The position numbers and the translations under genes are program-made. A DNA stretch of 64,000 nt, taken from NCBI GenBank assembly GCA_024278275.1, contig JAJRTN010000009.1, positions 1-64,000 on the forward strand, written 5' to 3'. This DNA comes from Candidatus Hydrogenedentota bacterium. GTDB lineage: Bacteria > Hydrogenedentota > Hydrogenedentia > Hydrogenedentales > JAJRTN01. The notes below the pieces were generated by a model, which saw only the letters and a list, made by a program, of their open reading frames with translations, had not been told where the DNA came from and did not search any database. Shown here piece by piece: positions 53,083 through 63,162 of the stretch. Positions within the stretch are counted from its first letter, which is position 1. Each line of letters begins with the position of its first letter.

Positions 53083-53482
53083 CGTGAGAATGTATCGGCA
53101 CCACACCGGCACCACAAAATGAGCCCCCAATCATCGCCGTCGGGCGGCGGCAGCCTATGGACATGCGAGAAGTCTGAAGGCAAGGCAGGAACGCCCATTT
53201 TAGTCCGGGGAGGGCGCTCCCTTTTGGCGTGGGGCCTTCGCCGCAAACGGTCGCGCAGGAGCGCGACCCTGCCGAATTCCCGGGCATGGTGGCCGTTTTT
53301 TCCTGGAACCATGGGGTTCCATGGAGACGAAAACTGACTTCGCCTTGGCCGGGTAAGGCACTATGGCCTCGGTTCGAAGGGGGCAGGAGACACCGGGCAC
53401 GGTTTGAAGGCGTAGCCACCCAATTGTAATGTCCGCCGGTTGTCATCCATGGAGAAACCGCCTGGCGAACTTTCGCTTTTCC
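53083..53482. other. Gene-free stretch
   Basis: 400 bp without a credible gene. It holds small palindromes (GTCGCGCAGGAGCGCGAC near 53250; GGAACCATGGGGTTCC near 53305). Short frames on both strands are Cys-, Pro- and Arg-rich, as expected of noncoding DNA. Confidence 0.55.
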
Positions 53483-55060
53483 CTACCGCGCCAGCCGCTT
53501 GGCGCGCTGGTCCTCGTACAGCGACTGGGGCACCAGCATCGCGCCGCGTCCCTGGCCTTCCACATAATCTTCGGGCGCGGTGCCAATAGCGGAGAAATGG
53601 GTCATGTTGGTCTTGATCTTAATCGCGGTCGTGCCGATGATGTAACCGTTTCCATATTGCCACGACCGGATTTGGCCTTTGCCGCTGGTGTTCCAGTAGA
53701 CGCTCTGGGTGACGGTGTTTCCCGCTCCGGAGCTGTAGTCGCCCCGGTTGCCACCGTACCAGCCATCGTCGAGTTCGCACGAGTCCACGAGACAGGCCAT
53801 TGCGAGGGAATGGTGGTAGTCACAGTAGGCCGGCAGGCCGATGGGGTCCATTTCCCCGAGGATGTTCCGGCTTCCCCTGCTGCGGCAACGGAGGAACACC
53901 AGGCCGGTGGTGCCGAAATCCCAATTCTGCACGAAATTGTGGCGCCCGTAAAACCCTGTGCAATCCATCACAAGGACCTCATCGCTCTTGCCGATTTCGA
54001 AAAGATAGCCGTTACCCCCACCACCACGATGCTGGGCCTTTTCCATGCGGCAATCCATCACCGTGATGCGTTTGGAGGATTGAATCTCGATGCCGCAGCT
54101 TTGGAGATGAAAACCGCCGGCATCGGGGTGGGGCGAGGCAAAGGAGTGGACGTTGCGCACCCAACAATCCTTCGCGTCGTTGAACTCGATAAGGTGAACC
54201 TGGTTCTGCGCCCAGGCATCGCGGTAGGCCACCGCGTTTGCCACGCCCAAATCCTCCATGCCGCACTCGGACAGGTAGCCCGTCTCGCGGCGGATGCTTG
54301 CCCTGTCCCGAAGCTTCGCCGGGTAGCGATTCGGCACGTCCATGGTGATGTTGAACCGGCCTGATTTCGTGGCGCTGATATGGGTAATCTCCCGACGGAA
54401 GAAGGATTTCCATTTCCCGTTGAAGGTGACCCACGTGCCCGTCATGTTGTGTTCATCGACAAAATCGTCCGTGATGACCCATCCAACAGAGATCTCGTCT
54501 CCCGGTTGGAGGCCATTGCCCTCGCCCACCTCAACGGTGAAGGCCCGGTTCATCCCGTCGGACACCAGCGGAATATCCGCCTCGCGTGTAACATCGCCCT
54601 TGAAAGTGATATGTGCGCGGTAACCCATGCCTTCGTATTTCGTGAAAAAGATGCGTGAACTTAACGGGCCATCACCCCGCAGAACCACCTTCGGCGCCGT
54701 GATTGTCAAGACGCCGTCACATCTGTACAGCCCCGGGGGAAAATAGACCACGCCGCCCCCGACGGATGCCGCGTCGATGGCATTCCGAATGGCCGTTGTC
54801 GCGTCGGACGCGCCCGTGTTGTCCGCGCCGAATTCGGAGACCACGTTGAAGACCGCGCCACCCACGACTTCAGGAGGCTCCTCGCCGTTGTGATATCCCG
54901 CGTAAGAAAAATCGTGGAGGAAACGGCCTTGCCCGTCCGTGAACGACGGGGTCCAATCCTCCGGGTAGAGGGCGCTTCTCCACGGCATGTTTGACGCCGG
55001 ACAGGACAGCCCCAGGGTAGCTGTAAACACCAGCGCAAACAGCGGTTTCAGTCGATTCAT
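53483..55060 (-). CDS. Exported right-handed beta-helix protein (pectate-lyase-superfamily type)
   Basis: 525 residues. An N-terminal signal (MNRLKPLFALVFTATLGLSC) ends in a Cys in a near-lipobox (GLSC), so it may be a lipoprotein or simply secreted. The Pectate_lyase_3-type start is VVSEFGADNTGASDATTAIRNAIDAA then GGGVVYFPPGLYRCDGVLTI, the usual first turn. Later repeats (SCGIEIQSSKRITVMDCRME, KSDEVLVMDCTGFYGRHN, GLVFLRCRSRGS) carry regular Cys/Asn ladders. These proteins cleave or bind acidic polysaccharides. Catalytic residues cannot be assigned. It fits the polysaccharide-using theme of the window. Confidence 0.75.
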   Translation of the reverse strand: MNRLKPLFALVFTATLGLSCPASNMPWRSALYPEDWTPSFTDGQGRFLHDFSYAGYHNGEEPPEVVGGAVFNVVSEFGADNTGASDATTAIRNAIDAASVGGGVVYFPPGLYRCDGVLTITAPKVVLRGDGPLSSRIFFTKYEGMGYRAHITFKGDVTREADIPLVSDGMNRAFTVEVGEGNGLQPGDEISVGWVITDDFVDEHNMTGTWVTFNGKWKSFFRREITHISATKSGRFNITMDVPNRYPAKLRDRASIRRETGYLSECGMEDLGVANAVAYRDAWAQNQVHLIEFNDAKDCWVRNVHSFASPHPDAGGFHLQSCGIEIQSSKRITVMDCRMEKAQHRGGGGNGYLFEIGKSDEVLVMDCTGFYGRHNFVQNWDFGTTGLVFLRCRSRGSRNILGEMDPIGLPAYCDYHHSLAMACLVDSCELDDGWYGGNRGDYSSGAGNTVTQSVYWNTSGKGQIRSWQYGNGYIIGTTAIKIKTNMTHFSAIGTAPEDYVEGQGRGAMLVPQSLYEDQRAKRLAR

Positions 55061-55194
55061 GATTTCTCCAAAACGTTGAGACGTTTGCAGTATCTGGAAC
55101 CGGGGGCAGGCTACGGGTGTACTTGATTCCCTCTCTTTATCCCGGGGTAGAGTCGGCGGTTTCCCCTGGCTTCATATCATGGCAGGGCGTCATT

Positions 55195-55220
55195 GTCATC
55201 CTCGCGCAAGCGGGGATGAC
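55195..55220. repeat. Short family A repeat, copy 5
   Basis: GTCATCCTCGCGCAAGCGGG followed by GATGAC forms one hairpin of the family A core. It lies in the 210-bp gap between the beta-helix gene and rpe. Confidence 0.55.
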
Positions 55221-55270
55221 AGTCACACCGAAGCGGCGGGCACGCTGCCGCGGCCCTGTAAAAAGATGTT

Positions 55271-55915
55271 CTATTCAAGAACGCGCAGCTTCTCGATGGC
55301 CGTCAGGTAGGAATCACTGCCGAAGATGTAGGTACCCGCCACGAGCACGTTGGCCCCCGCCTCGATGACCAGCGACGCGGTGGTGTCGTCGATACCGCCG
55401 TCCACTTCCACGTCGCGGTCGCCCACCATGTCGCGCACGTTCTTGACCTTGCGCACCATGTCGGGGATGAACTTCTGTCCGCCGAAACCGGGGTTGACGG
55501 TCATGATGAGGACCATGTCCACCATCTCGGCCAGGTACTCGATGACGTCCTCGGAGGTGCCGGGGTTGAGGACAATACCCGCCTTGCAGCCCAGGGACTG
55601 TATACGCGTAATCAGGCGGTGGGGATGGTCGCAGGCCTCGGCGTGAAAGGTAATGATATCGGCACCGGCGTTGATGAAGTCCTCGGCATAGCGGTCGGGA
55701 TCGGCAATCATGAGATGCACGTCGAGGGGCACGGTCGAATAGCGGCGCAAACTGGCGACCACGGGAGGGCCGATGGTGATGTTGGGCGTGAAATGGCCGT
55801 CCATAACGTCCACGTGGATCAGGTCGGCGCCGGCGTCGATGACATCTTTGATCTCCTCGCCGAGACGTCCGAAGTCACTCGCCAGGAGAGAAGGGGCAAT
55901 CTGTAGTTTTGGCAC
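55271..55915 (-). CDS. rpe: Ribulose-phosphate 3-epimerase
   Basis: 214 residues interconverting ribulose-5-P and xylulose-5-P in the pentose phosphate pathway. QIAPSLLASDFGRLGEEI, LIHVDVMDGHFTPNITIGP, VPLDVHLMI, IVLNPGTS, MTVNPGFGGQKF and VEVDGGID are all intact, covering the metal His and Asp ligands and phosphate site. It is the last gene of the minus-strand series ybaB-fmt-rsmB-PASTA-rpe, 18 bp after the PASTA gene. This order resembles the def-fmt-rsmB...prkC...rpe cluster of Bacillus. Confidence 0.96.
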   Translation of the reverse strand: MPKLQIAPSLLASDFGRLGEEIKDVIDAGADLIHVDVMDGHFTPNITIGPPVVASLRRYSTVPLDVHLMIADPDRYAEDFINAGADIITFHAEACDHPHRLITRIQSLGCKAGIVLNPGTSEDVIEYLAEMVDMVLIMTVNPGFGGQKFIPDMVRKVKNVRDMVGDRDVEVDGGIDDTTASLVIEAGANVLVAGTYIFGSDSYLTAIEKLRVLE

Positions 55916-55933
55916 GGCTGAATATACTCCTGC

Positions 55934-57106
55934 TCAGGGTTGATCGATGGTGGGGTCGCCCGGAGGGCCGGAGTTGGCTTCCTCGCTGCTTTTTACCGGC
56001 GGCAGACCGCCTCTCATATGGTAGGACTCGGCCAACTCACCGTCGATGTAGATCTCCACGGTGGCTTGCCCCACATAACTGACGTTGCGGATGGTAATGC
56101 GGCTTCCCTTGACGCGGCTGCGCCGTGAGGCGGGGTCGTAGGCCCGCGGATAGGTCTGCAAGGTTTCGCGCCCGCCAAAACGGTCGACCAGATCGACGCG
56201 TACATCGTGATCATACCAGTCGAAGGGCATCTGATGCCGCACGTCGGCCTGGTGTCGCGCATTGGGCGCATCCACGCCGCCTGAAAGCTTCACGTCGTAG
56301 GTGACTATCTGCCCCTGGTACACCAGGGCATTGGGGGGCGGGTCCTGGTCCAGCACCACATCGACCCGGGCACCGGGATAGTCCACTTCGTTGGGCACCA
56401 GCCGAAGCCCCAGCGGTGCCACGAGGCTGATGGCCTCGTTAATGTCCAGGCCGCGAATGTTGGGCATGAAGGCCTTCTCCGTCTGTTGCCCCGCGCTGAC
56501 CAACAGATGGATATCACCGCGCACATGGATGGCGTGTCCGGCGGGCGGGTCCTGGGCAATAACGGTGTCGCGAGGGGTCTTGTGGGCGACACGCACGACG
56601 GAACCCACGCGGAACCGGCCCTGCCTGATCTGCTGCTCGGCGTCCTTAAGGGAGCGCCGGACCAGGTCGGGCGTCCGAAGTGATTCCGTGCCCATGCTGA
56701 TGGTGGGAACCACCTTCCGCCCCGTGCGTACCACCGTGCCCGCGGCGGGACGTTGGGTGATGATGTGATCCTTGGGAATGGTTGGATGCTCGGCGGGAAT
56801 GGGTTTGCCCAATTCAAGGCCCTGCTCGGCCAGGAGCATGGAAGCGTCCCCCAGGGGCAACTCGACGATATCGGGCACGGTGACCAGTTGGCCGCCTTCG
56901 AGGGTTTTGTTGAAGACATAATAGCCGGAAGCGGCCATCACCACGAGGAAGATGACCAGGGCCACGGACCATTGCAGACACCACGCCACGAAACGGAGAA
57001 TGAAGAAGACGAAGTTTATGATGCTTTCCGTAACCGCATCAAGAAGAACCCGTCCAATGCTTCGCCGGAAGGCAGTGTCTGGTATTGTCCCCTGTCCGTC
57101 TTCCAC
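55934..57106 (-). CDS. Membrane-anchored PASTA-repeat protein without a kinase domain
   Basis: 390 residues if started at the GTG at 57106, which overlaps rsmB by 91 nt; the true start is uncertain. A short N-terminal tail precedes one helix (WSVALVIFLVVMAASGYYVF), then three PASTA units: TVPDIVELPLGDASMLLAEQ, TPDLVRRSLKDAEQQIRQG and MPNIRGLDINEAISLVAPLG, each followed by the ITQRPAAGT/IAQDPPAG/LDQDPPPN element. A unique C-terminal beta domain follows. PASTA domains bind muropeptides or beta-lactams. Lack of a kinase or transpeptidase makes it a possible cell-wall sensor or scaffold. It sits where PrkC lies in Firmicutes. Confidence 0.82.
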   Translation of the reverse strand: MEDGQGTIPDTAFRRSIGRVLLDAVTESIINFVFFILRFVAWCLQWSVALVIFLVVMAASGYYVFNKTLEGGQLVTVPDIVELPLGDASMLLAEQGLELGKPIPAEHPTIPKDHIITQRPAAGTVVRTGRKVVPTISMGTESLRTPDLVRRSLKDAEQQIRQGRFRVGSVVRVAHKTPRDTVIAQDPPAGHAIHVRGDIHLLVSAGQQTEKAFMPNIRGLDINEAISLVAPLGLRLVPNEVDYPGARVDVVLDQDPPPNALVYQGQIVTYDVKLSGGVDAPNARHQADVRHQMPFDWYDHDVRVDLVDRFGGRETLQTYPRAYDPASRRSRVKGSRITIRNVSYVGQATVEIYIDGELAESYHMRGGLPPVKSSEEANSGPPGDPTIDQP

Positions 57107-58347
57107 CTGTCGAGGAACTCCGGTCCGTCTTCCGCTTCGAGTCCGCCTTCACGCAACACATCCGCCACCACATCGCAGGTTTCCTGGCGGGTGAAGGTAC
57201 AGACCGAGTACACGATGAGACCGCCATTTTCGCAGAGATCCCGCGCCGAACGCAATAAGGCCCCCTGCAGGGCGGCCAGTTCGCCGAGGTCTCTCTCCGT
57301 GATACGCCACTTCAAATCGGGGTGGCGGCGCAAGGTGCCCAGCCCCGAGCAGGGGGCGTCCACCAGCACCCGGTTGAAGCCGCCCCGAAGCGGGGGGCGC
57401 GTTCCATCGCCACACAACAGGCTCACGCCGCTCAATTCAAGGCGTGCCACGTTCTCGGCCACGCGATCCAGGCGAAACCGTCCCCGGTCCATCGCCACGA
57501 TATGGGCCCGGCCCCTGGACAATTGCGCCAGGTGCGTCGTCTTACCGCCCGGCGCGGCACAGAGGTCTAATACCCTTTCCCCCGCATGGGGTTCCAGCAG
57601 GTGGGCGGGCAGCATGGACGCGGCGTCCTGCACCATGAAATGGCCTTCCAGAAAGCGCTTGGTTCGGGTGGGCGGCCGGCCTGAGGCAAGGGTCACTTCC
57701 TCGGGTATTACCGTGGCCTTGGTGGCGGCGATGCCGCTGGCGGCAAGCGAGGTGATGAGTTCCCCGGCGTTTGTTTTGAGGGTGTTAACGCGCAGGCACG
57801 AGGGAGCCTCCAGGCCCGAGGCCGCGGCGATAGCCTCGGCCGTCACATCGCCGTACTCGGCCCGCCACAGGGCCACCAGCCAATCCGGCAGGGAATAACG
57901 GACGCCGAGAAAGGCCGCGAAATCCGTCTCCCGAACCGGCAGCTTCACGTCCTCAAGCGATTGGGGCGCGCGCCGCAGCACGGCGTTCACCAGGCGAGCC
58001 GTGCCCGCGTGGCCCCGCCGCTTCGCCAGGTCCACGGAAGTATGCACCATGGCCGGGCGGGTAACCTGATCGACGAAAAGGGATTGATAGACGGCCATGC
58101 GCAAAACGGTCAGGATAGGAAAGGGCAGCTTTTCCAGGGGCTGGTGGCAAATCGCTTTCAGGGCGTGATCGATCAGGATCCGATGCCGAACGGTGCCGTA
58201 GACAAGGTTGGTGAGAAAACGCCGCCCACGGTCGCCGAGTCGCTTCCGCCGCAATGTCTTGTCCAGGGAACGATCCAGATAGACGCCGCGCTCAAATACA
58301 CGAAGCAGGACATCAATGGCGGCGTCACGAACGGGGTCTACAGGCAT
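57016..58347 (-). CDS. rsmB: 16S rRNA (cytosine-967-C5)-methyltransferase
   Basis: 443 residues from the ATG at 58347, 2 nt after the fmt stop, with GAGGAAATG ahead. The N-terminal NusB-like domain (DPVRDAAIDVLLRVFERGVYLD to ARLVNAVLRRA) is followed by the SAM domain: VLDLCAAPGGKTTHLAQLS, VAMDRGRFRLDRV, VLVDAPCSGLGTLRRHPDLKW (catalytic PCS Cys) and IVYSVCTFTRQET (second catalytic Cys). It methylates C967 of 16S rRNA using the usual RsmB two-Cys mechanism. The end overlaps the PASTA gene start. Confidence 0.95.
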   Translation of the reverse strand: MPVDPVRDAAIDVLLRVFERGVYLDRSLDKTLRRKRLGDRGRRFLTNLVYGTVRHRILIDHALKAICHQPLEKLPFPILTVLRMAVYQSLFVDQVTRPAMVHTSVDLAKRRGHAGTARLVNAVLRRAPQSLEDVKLPVRETDFAAFLGVRYSLPDWLVALWRAEYGDVTAEAIAAASGLEAPSCLRVNTLKTNAGELITSLAASGIAATKATVIPEEVTLASGRPPTRTKRFLEGHFMVQDAASMLPAHLLEPHAGERVLDLCAAPGGKTTHLAQLSRGRAHIVAMDRGRFRLDRVAENVARLELSGVSLLCGDGTRPPLRGGFNRVLVDAPCSGLGTLRRHPDLKWRITERDLGELAALQGALLRSARDLCENGGLIVYSVCTFTRQETCDVVADVLREGGLEAEDGPEFLDRWKTDRGQYQTLPSGEALDGFFLMRLRKAS

Positions 58348-58349
58348 GC

Positions 58350-59282
58350 TTACATTTCCTCGAAACGGTCGCCCACGTTCATGCGGTGACCCTTGAGGAA
58401 CTCCGACACGGCCATGGCTTTTCTTCCCGGCGCCTGAAAAACATACACGGCAAGCTGCCCCCGGCCCGTGGCCACACGGAAATGATCCTTTTCGATGGCG
58501 GTAATGACGCCCGGCGCTTCCGGCGAAGGATCGTTCACCACCTCCGCCCGGTGAATGCGGTAGACCGCGCCTTCGCGGCGGCATTGCGCCACGGGCCACG
58601 GCAGGGCGGCGCGCACGAGGTTGCGAATGGCTTCAGCGGGCTGGTCCCACCGGATACGGCCATGCGCTTTCTCGAAGAGGCGGCACGTGGTGACCAACGC
58701 CGGATCCTGCGGACGGAACACCGCCGTGCCGCCGGCCACCCGGTTCATGCCCTCCACCAGGAGCGGCGCGGCCATCTCCGACAACCGTTGGGCCAGGGTT
58801 TCGGCCGTGTCCTCATCCTCGATGGGCGTGGCTTCCTGCAAGAGGATGTCCCCCGCGTCCATCTCCAATACCACATCCATGATGGTGACGCCCGTTTCGG
58901 CATCACCGTTGAGAATGGCGGACTGAATGGGTGAGGGTCCCCGGTATTTGGGCAGCAGGCTCGGGTGTACATTGAGCCAGCCCTTCGCGGGAATATCCAG
59001 GATGGGTTGCTTCAACATTCGGCCATAGGCGAAAACAACGCAGGACTCGGGCGCCATGTCGCGCAGCCAGGCCTCGAAAGTACCGTCGTTCAGTTTCTCG
59101 GGCTGGCATACGGGGATTCCCAGTTCCTCCGCGCAGACCTTCGCCGGGGGCGGAACAAGCTTCTTGCCCCGTCCTTTCGGCTTGTCGGGGCGGCACACCA
59201 CCGCCGCGACCTCGTGGGCCGCAACCACCGCCCGGAGAGAGGGAAGCATAATCTCGGGGGTGCCAAAGAAAATGGTGCGCAT
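58350..59282 (-). CDS. fmt: Methionyl-tRNA formyltransferase
   Basis: 310 residues. It formylates initiator Met-tRNA with 10-formyl-THF. MRTIFFGTPEIMLPSLRAV is the N-terminus; PDKPKGRGKKLVPPPAKVCA and NVHPSLLPKYRGPSPIQSAILNGD carry the catalytic Asn-His, with the Asp in MDVVLEMDAGDILL. The C-terminal OB-like domain contains GVITAIEKDHFRVATGRGQL. The start overlaps the ybaB stop as TGATG. No def gene is visible beside it. Confidence 0.96.
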   Translation of the reverse strand: MRTIFFGTPEIMLPSLRAVVAAHEVAAVVCRPDKPKGRGKKLVPPPAKVCAEELGIPVCQPEKLNDGTFEAWLRDMAPESCVVFAYGRMLKQPILDIPAKGWLNVHPSLLPKYRGPSPIQSAILNGDAETGVTIMDVVLEMDAGDILLQEATPIEDEDTAETLAQRLSEMAAPLLVEGMNRVAGGTAVFRPQDPALVTTCRLFEKAHGRIRWDQPAEAIRNLVRAALPWPVAQCRREGAVYRIHRAEVVNDPSPEAPGVITAIEKDHFRVATGRGQLAVYVFQAPGRKAMAVSEFLKGHRMNVGDRFEEM

Positions 59283-59614
59283 CAGGTAAGGCCCGGAATG
59301 TCGATACCCCCGGCGACTTCCCTCATCTTCTCCTTTACCAGGGCCTTCATCTTTTGGGCGGCCTCGTTGAACGCGGCGCGAACCAATGTTTCCAGCATTT
59401 CCACTTCGTCCCTGTCCACCACCTCGGGATCAATAGTGACCGACAGGACTTCCATGGTACCGGAGATCACGACTTTCACCATGCCGCCCCCGGCCGACGC
59501 TTCGACGCGCTCATCACCCAGCGATGCCTTGAGCGCCTCGATATTCTGTTTTACTTCCATGGCTTGCTTGAGCATGCCACTCATTTTCCCCAGATCACCA
59601 AGTCCTTTGAGCAC
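59282..59614 (-). CDS. YbaB/EbfC-family nucleoid-associated protein
   Basis: 110 residues with a GTG start, AAGGAA 9 nt upstream. The core MLKQAMEVKQNIEALKASLG then EASAGGGMVKVVISGTMEVLSV followed by IDPEVV matches the family, which binds DNA as a dimer. Usually it follows dnaX, but here it heads the fmt operon. The next gene starts inside its stop codon. Confidence 0.9.
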   Translation of the reverse strand: MLKGLGDLGKMSGMLKQAMEVKQNIEALKASLGDERVEASAGGGMVKVVISGTMEVLSVTIDPEVVDRDEVEMLETLVRAAFNEAAQKMKALVKEKMREVAGGIDIPGLT

Positions 59615-59942
59615 GCCAAGGGGTTCCTTTCATGGTGCCATGATTGAAATACGTTTGTCAGCACGACCGCCACCTGATCCGGTCTGCCGCGATTCTCCGG
59701 GCCGCGGCGGACAGGAGGAGACGTAACGGAAACGTCAACCATACAATGCCTCTTCCAAGGATTATATTCAACACGCCCATAGTATACCCGGCCCCATGGG
59801 GAGCCGGCAATGAACCGAATGACGGGGTGAGCAAAACCTGATGCGTGAAACGAAATGAATCACGACCACCTCGTGTTAACTCCCCGGGTGCGGCGGCCGG
59901 GCTGCCGTCCTTTCACAGGTAAAACCACCAAGGATATAGATC
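59615..59942. other. Divergent control region between the ybaB operon and sodA
   Basis: 328 bp. It contains an AT-rich ATTATATTC at about 59760 and GTATACCC at about 59783 that could be -10 elements for the + strand gene. No gene is seen. Confidence 0.45.
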
Positions 59943-60680
<738 letters not shown>

Positions 60681-61183
60681 GGAACCCATCAGGAAAGATA
60701 TTAAAGACTCTTTCCGGGTTCATCCGGATTAAGCGCAGATCCCGTTTGGCTGTCCCCCTGGTATACCCCCATGGGGGCAGCCTTCCCTGTCATCCCGAAG
60801 GCTGGCGTCATGCGCATCGGTTTTCACCCATGCGAGGAACGGGTACGAACAGACCTGCTTCGGCATCGCTGTGTGAGGGATCTCAATGGAGATTTCCCAC
60901 AAACGATTCGCCCCCCCCTCCGTCGTATCACACCGGCCTGATGCGGAAACGCCCCCGGTCAGTCAACGTTCGAAATAACAAAGGGCGCGCCCACGGGCCG
61001 GCCAATCCCTTGAAACGGGTGCAATCCCGACATTTAACACCATGGGGAAAAGAGCGCAGGTACGCTTTACCCGGATGAACCATTTTTCTCAATGGTGCGA
61101 ATCAATATTGGACAGATCGCACCGCTGCTCCCCGGGAGGAAGGCTTTTCCTTCCCTCCTCCCGCACCTGCTTCCCACCGGTGC
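60681..61183. other. Gene-free stretch between convergent genes
   Basis: 503 bp without a supported gene. It carries small hairpins (GGAAAG...CTTTCC near 60692-60715; CCCCCATGGGGG near 60767) and the hairpin listed at 61133. Short frames lack any family motif. Confidence 0.5.
61133..61163 (-). terminator. Hairpin downstream of the GlcG-like gene
   Basis: CGGGAGGAAGG (61133-61143) pairs imperfectly with CCTTCCCTCCTCCCG (61149-61163), starting 21 nt beyond the end of the minus-strand gene. No T-run. Confidence 0.4.
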
Positions 61184-61585
61184 TTACACGGCTGCGGCGC
61201 CCGCTTCGGCGACGAGGTGATCATCCTCGACGGAAGAACCGGAAACCCCGACGGCGCCGATGATCTCACCCACGGCGTTCTTCAGGGGAATGCCGCCGGG
61301 AAAGGTGATGAGGCCGCCGTTGGAGTGTTCAATGCCGTAAAGCGGACCACCCGGCTGGCTCAACGCGCCAATATCGCCCGTGTTCATGTCGAACATGCGG
61401 GCGGTCCGGGCCTTCTTGATGGCAATGTCGATACTGCCCCGCCACGCGCCATCCATGCGGACGAAAGCCTTGAGGTTGGCCCCTGCGTCCACGACGGCAA
61501 TGTCCATTTTCGCGCCCAGGTCGGCGGCCTTCGCTTTCGCCGCCTCAATAACTCTCTCCGCGCTTCCAAGATCGATATCCGGCAT
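61184..61585 (-). CDS. GlcG/HbpS (DUF336) family protein
   Basis: 133 residues, the usual size. [55 protein letters not shown] and [18 protein letters not shown] are the conserved segments. Related proteins bind haem or cobalamin-related ligands and form octamers, or act in glycolate use. There is no signal peptide. No linked glc or pdu genes are in the window, so the role is open. Confidence 0.87.
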   Translation of the reverse strand: MPDIDLGSAERVIEAAKAKAADLGAKMDIAVVDAGANLKAFVRMDGAWRGSIDIAIKKARTARMFDMNTGDIGALSQPGGPLYGIEHSNGGLITFPGGIPLKNAVGEIIGAVGVSGSSVEDDHLVAEAGAAAV

Positions 61586-61749
61586 ATTCCGTATCCCTTT
61601 CCACGCACGTTCGCCACGGTGTCACTCCGACGCGACACGGCATCTTTCACGCTGTACGTGAATCCTAGCGTGTATTCCTTTTCACGTCAACCCCCACCCC
61701 CGGCCAGGCTGGAACCAGGAATCGCCACCGCCGTCCGTGCCAGGCCCCA

Positions 61750-61850
61750 CCGTCATCCCCGCTTTCGCGGAAATGACGGAAGGACCGGGGCAAACACACT
61801 TCCGTGACTACTTGTTGCGAACCGCACCGGCAACCGGTAAGGGAGTGATT
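61750..61850 (+). repeat. Dispersed intergenic repeat, family A, copy 6
   Basis: CGTCATCCCCGCTTTCGCGG and GGAAATGACGG, then GGGGCAAACACACTTCCGTGACTAC and GGTAAGGGAGTG match the 3' half of the copy at 28941-29160. Confidence 0.65.
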
Positions 61851-61872
61851 TCGGAAACGCACCACCCGGGGC

Positions 61873-63162
61873 TTAATCGAACCAGAAGAAGATCAGGGTG
61901 ACGAGAATGAAGATGGGCAGCAGGAAACCACAGGACCACAGCATGTAGCCAAAGAAGGAGGGCATCTTCGTGCGCTGATGCTCGCAAATGACTTTCACCA
62001 TGAAATTGGGGCCGTTGCCGATGTAGGTCATGGCGCCCATGAACACCGCACCGACGGAAATGGCCTCCAGTATTTGCGTCGGCACGTTGGCGACTTCCTG
62101 CGGAAGGTTCTCCGCGAGGGTCAGGCCCTGCGCCAATGCGAGATAGGCCAAGTACGTGGGCGTGTTATCCAGGAATGACGACAGGCCACCCGTCACCCAG
62201 AAGAATTGCCAGGGCTGATTCACCCCCAACTCGCTACCACGTGCTTCGAGGATTTGCAGCGCGGGAACCATGGTAATGAAAATTCCGATAAACAGAACCG
62301 CAACCTCGACAATGGGCGCCCAGTTGAATTCGTTCCGGGCCCGTATGCCTTTGGGTGTCAGGGCCAGGGAAAGCCCGGAAAGCACAATCATGCCCAGCTC
62401 ACGCAGCGGCATGGGCAGGTAAATAACACACAGGAGAATGCCCATGATGAAGATAAGGTTGATCTTGCCATGCAACCCCAGGGGCTCCACCATTTCCTGA
62501 TCAAGCCTTCGGGCGCGAGTCGACTCCTTGCTCCAGGAGTAGCGCTCGATAATGTAGAAAATGGTCAGCACCACCGCAAGGGCAAACAGCCACATGGGAA
62601 ACAGCCGAAGTGTCCAAAAAAAGGGCACACCACGCAGGTATCCCATAAACAGGGGCGGATCGCCGATGGGAAGCAGGCAGCCCCCGATATTGGACACGAC
62701 AAAGATGAAGAATATGGGAATGTGGTAAATGCGCTCCCGCTCGCTGCAAGTCCGCAGCAGGGGACGTATGAGCAACATGGAGGCACCAGTCGTACCAATA
62801 ACATTGGCGATGACGGCACCGATGGCGAGAAAAGAAGTGGTGATGCGTGGGGTGGCACGGATGTCACCGCTCAGAAAGATGCCACCGCTTACCACGAAAA
62901 GGGACCCAAGAAGTACGATGAACGAGAAATACTCGTCCAACTCGTGCATGATTGGCTTATAATTATGGGACATGCCAAAAATAATCAACACCGGTATGGC
63001 GAGAACCGTCGACACAATGGCCTTGTTCCGATTCCGTTCCCACCACTGCTCGGCCAGTAGCGGCATGACGGCAATGGACAATAACATCAGCGCAAAAAAC
63101 GACACGGTCCACAGGGGGAGTTGGCGCCCTAACTCGGTGGACTCATGCACAGCTTCAACCAT
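61873..63162 (-). CDS. Na+/H+ antiporter, NhaD-like
   Basis: 429 residues with about twelve transmembrane helices. GGAAG lies upstream of the ATG at 63162. Landmarks of the NhaD/ion-transporter superfamily are GGIFLSGDIRATPR, IGAVIANVIGTTGASMLLIRPL, FIFVVSNIGGCLLPIGDPPLFMGYLRGVPFFW, GGLSSFLDNTPTYL and GAMTYIGNGPNFMVK. It exchanges sodium for protons across the inner membrane for pH and salt homeostasis. Monocistronic. Confidence 0.88.
   Translation of the reverse strand: MVEAVHESTELGRQLPLWTVSFFALMLLSIAVMPLLAEQWWERNRNKAIVSTVLAIPVLIIFGMSHNYKPIMHELDEYFSFIVLLGSLFVVSGGIFLSGDIRATPRITTSFLAIGAVIANVIGTTGASMLLIRPLLRTCSERERIYHIPIFFIFVVSNIGGCLLPIGDPPLFMGYLRGVPFFWTLRLFPMWLFALAVVLTIFYIIERYSWSKESTRARRLDQEMVEPLGLHGKINLIFIMGILLCVIYLPMPLRELGMIVLSGLSLALTPKGIRARNEFNWAPIVEVAVLFIGIFITMVPALQILEARGSELGVNQPWQFFWVTGGLSSFLDNTPTYLAYLALAQGLTLAENLPQEVANVPTQILEAISVGAVFMGAMTYIGNGPNFMVKVICEHQRTKMPSFFGYMLWSCGFLLPIFILVTLIFFWFD

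Noticed and set aside
53054-53446. A 130-codon minus frame near tRNA-Asn
   Set aside because: It overlaps the tRNA terminator and has the Cys/Pro/Arg composition of noncoding DNA; no family features.
52954-53482. Possible integrative element at tRNA-Asn
   Set aside because: No integrase, no second copy of the tRNA 3' end and no phage gene next to it.
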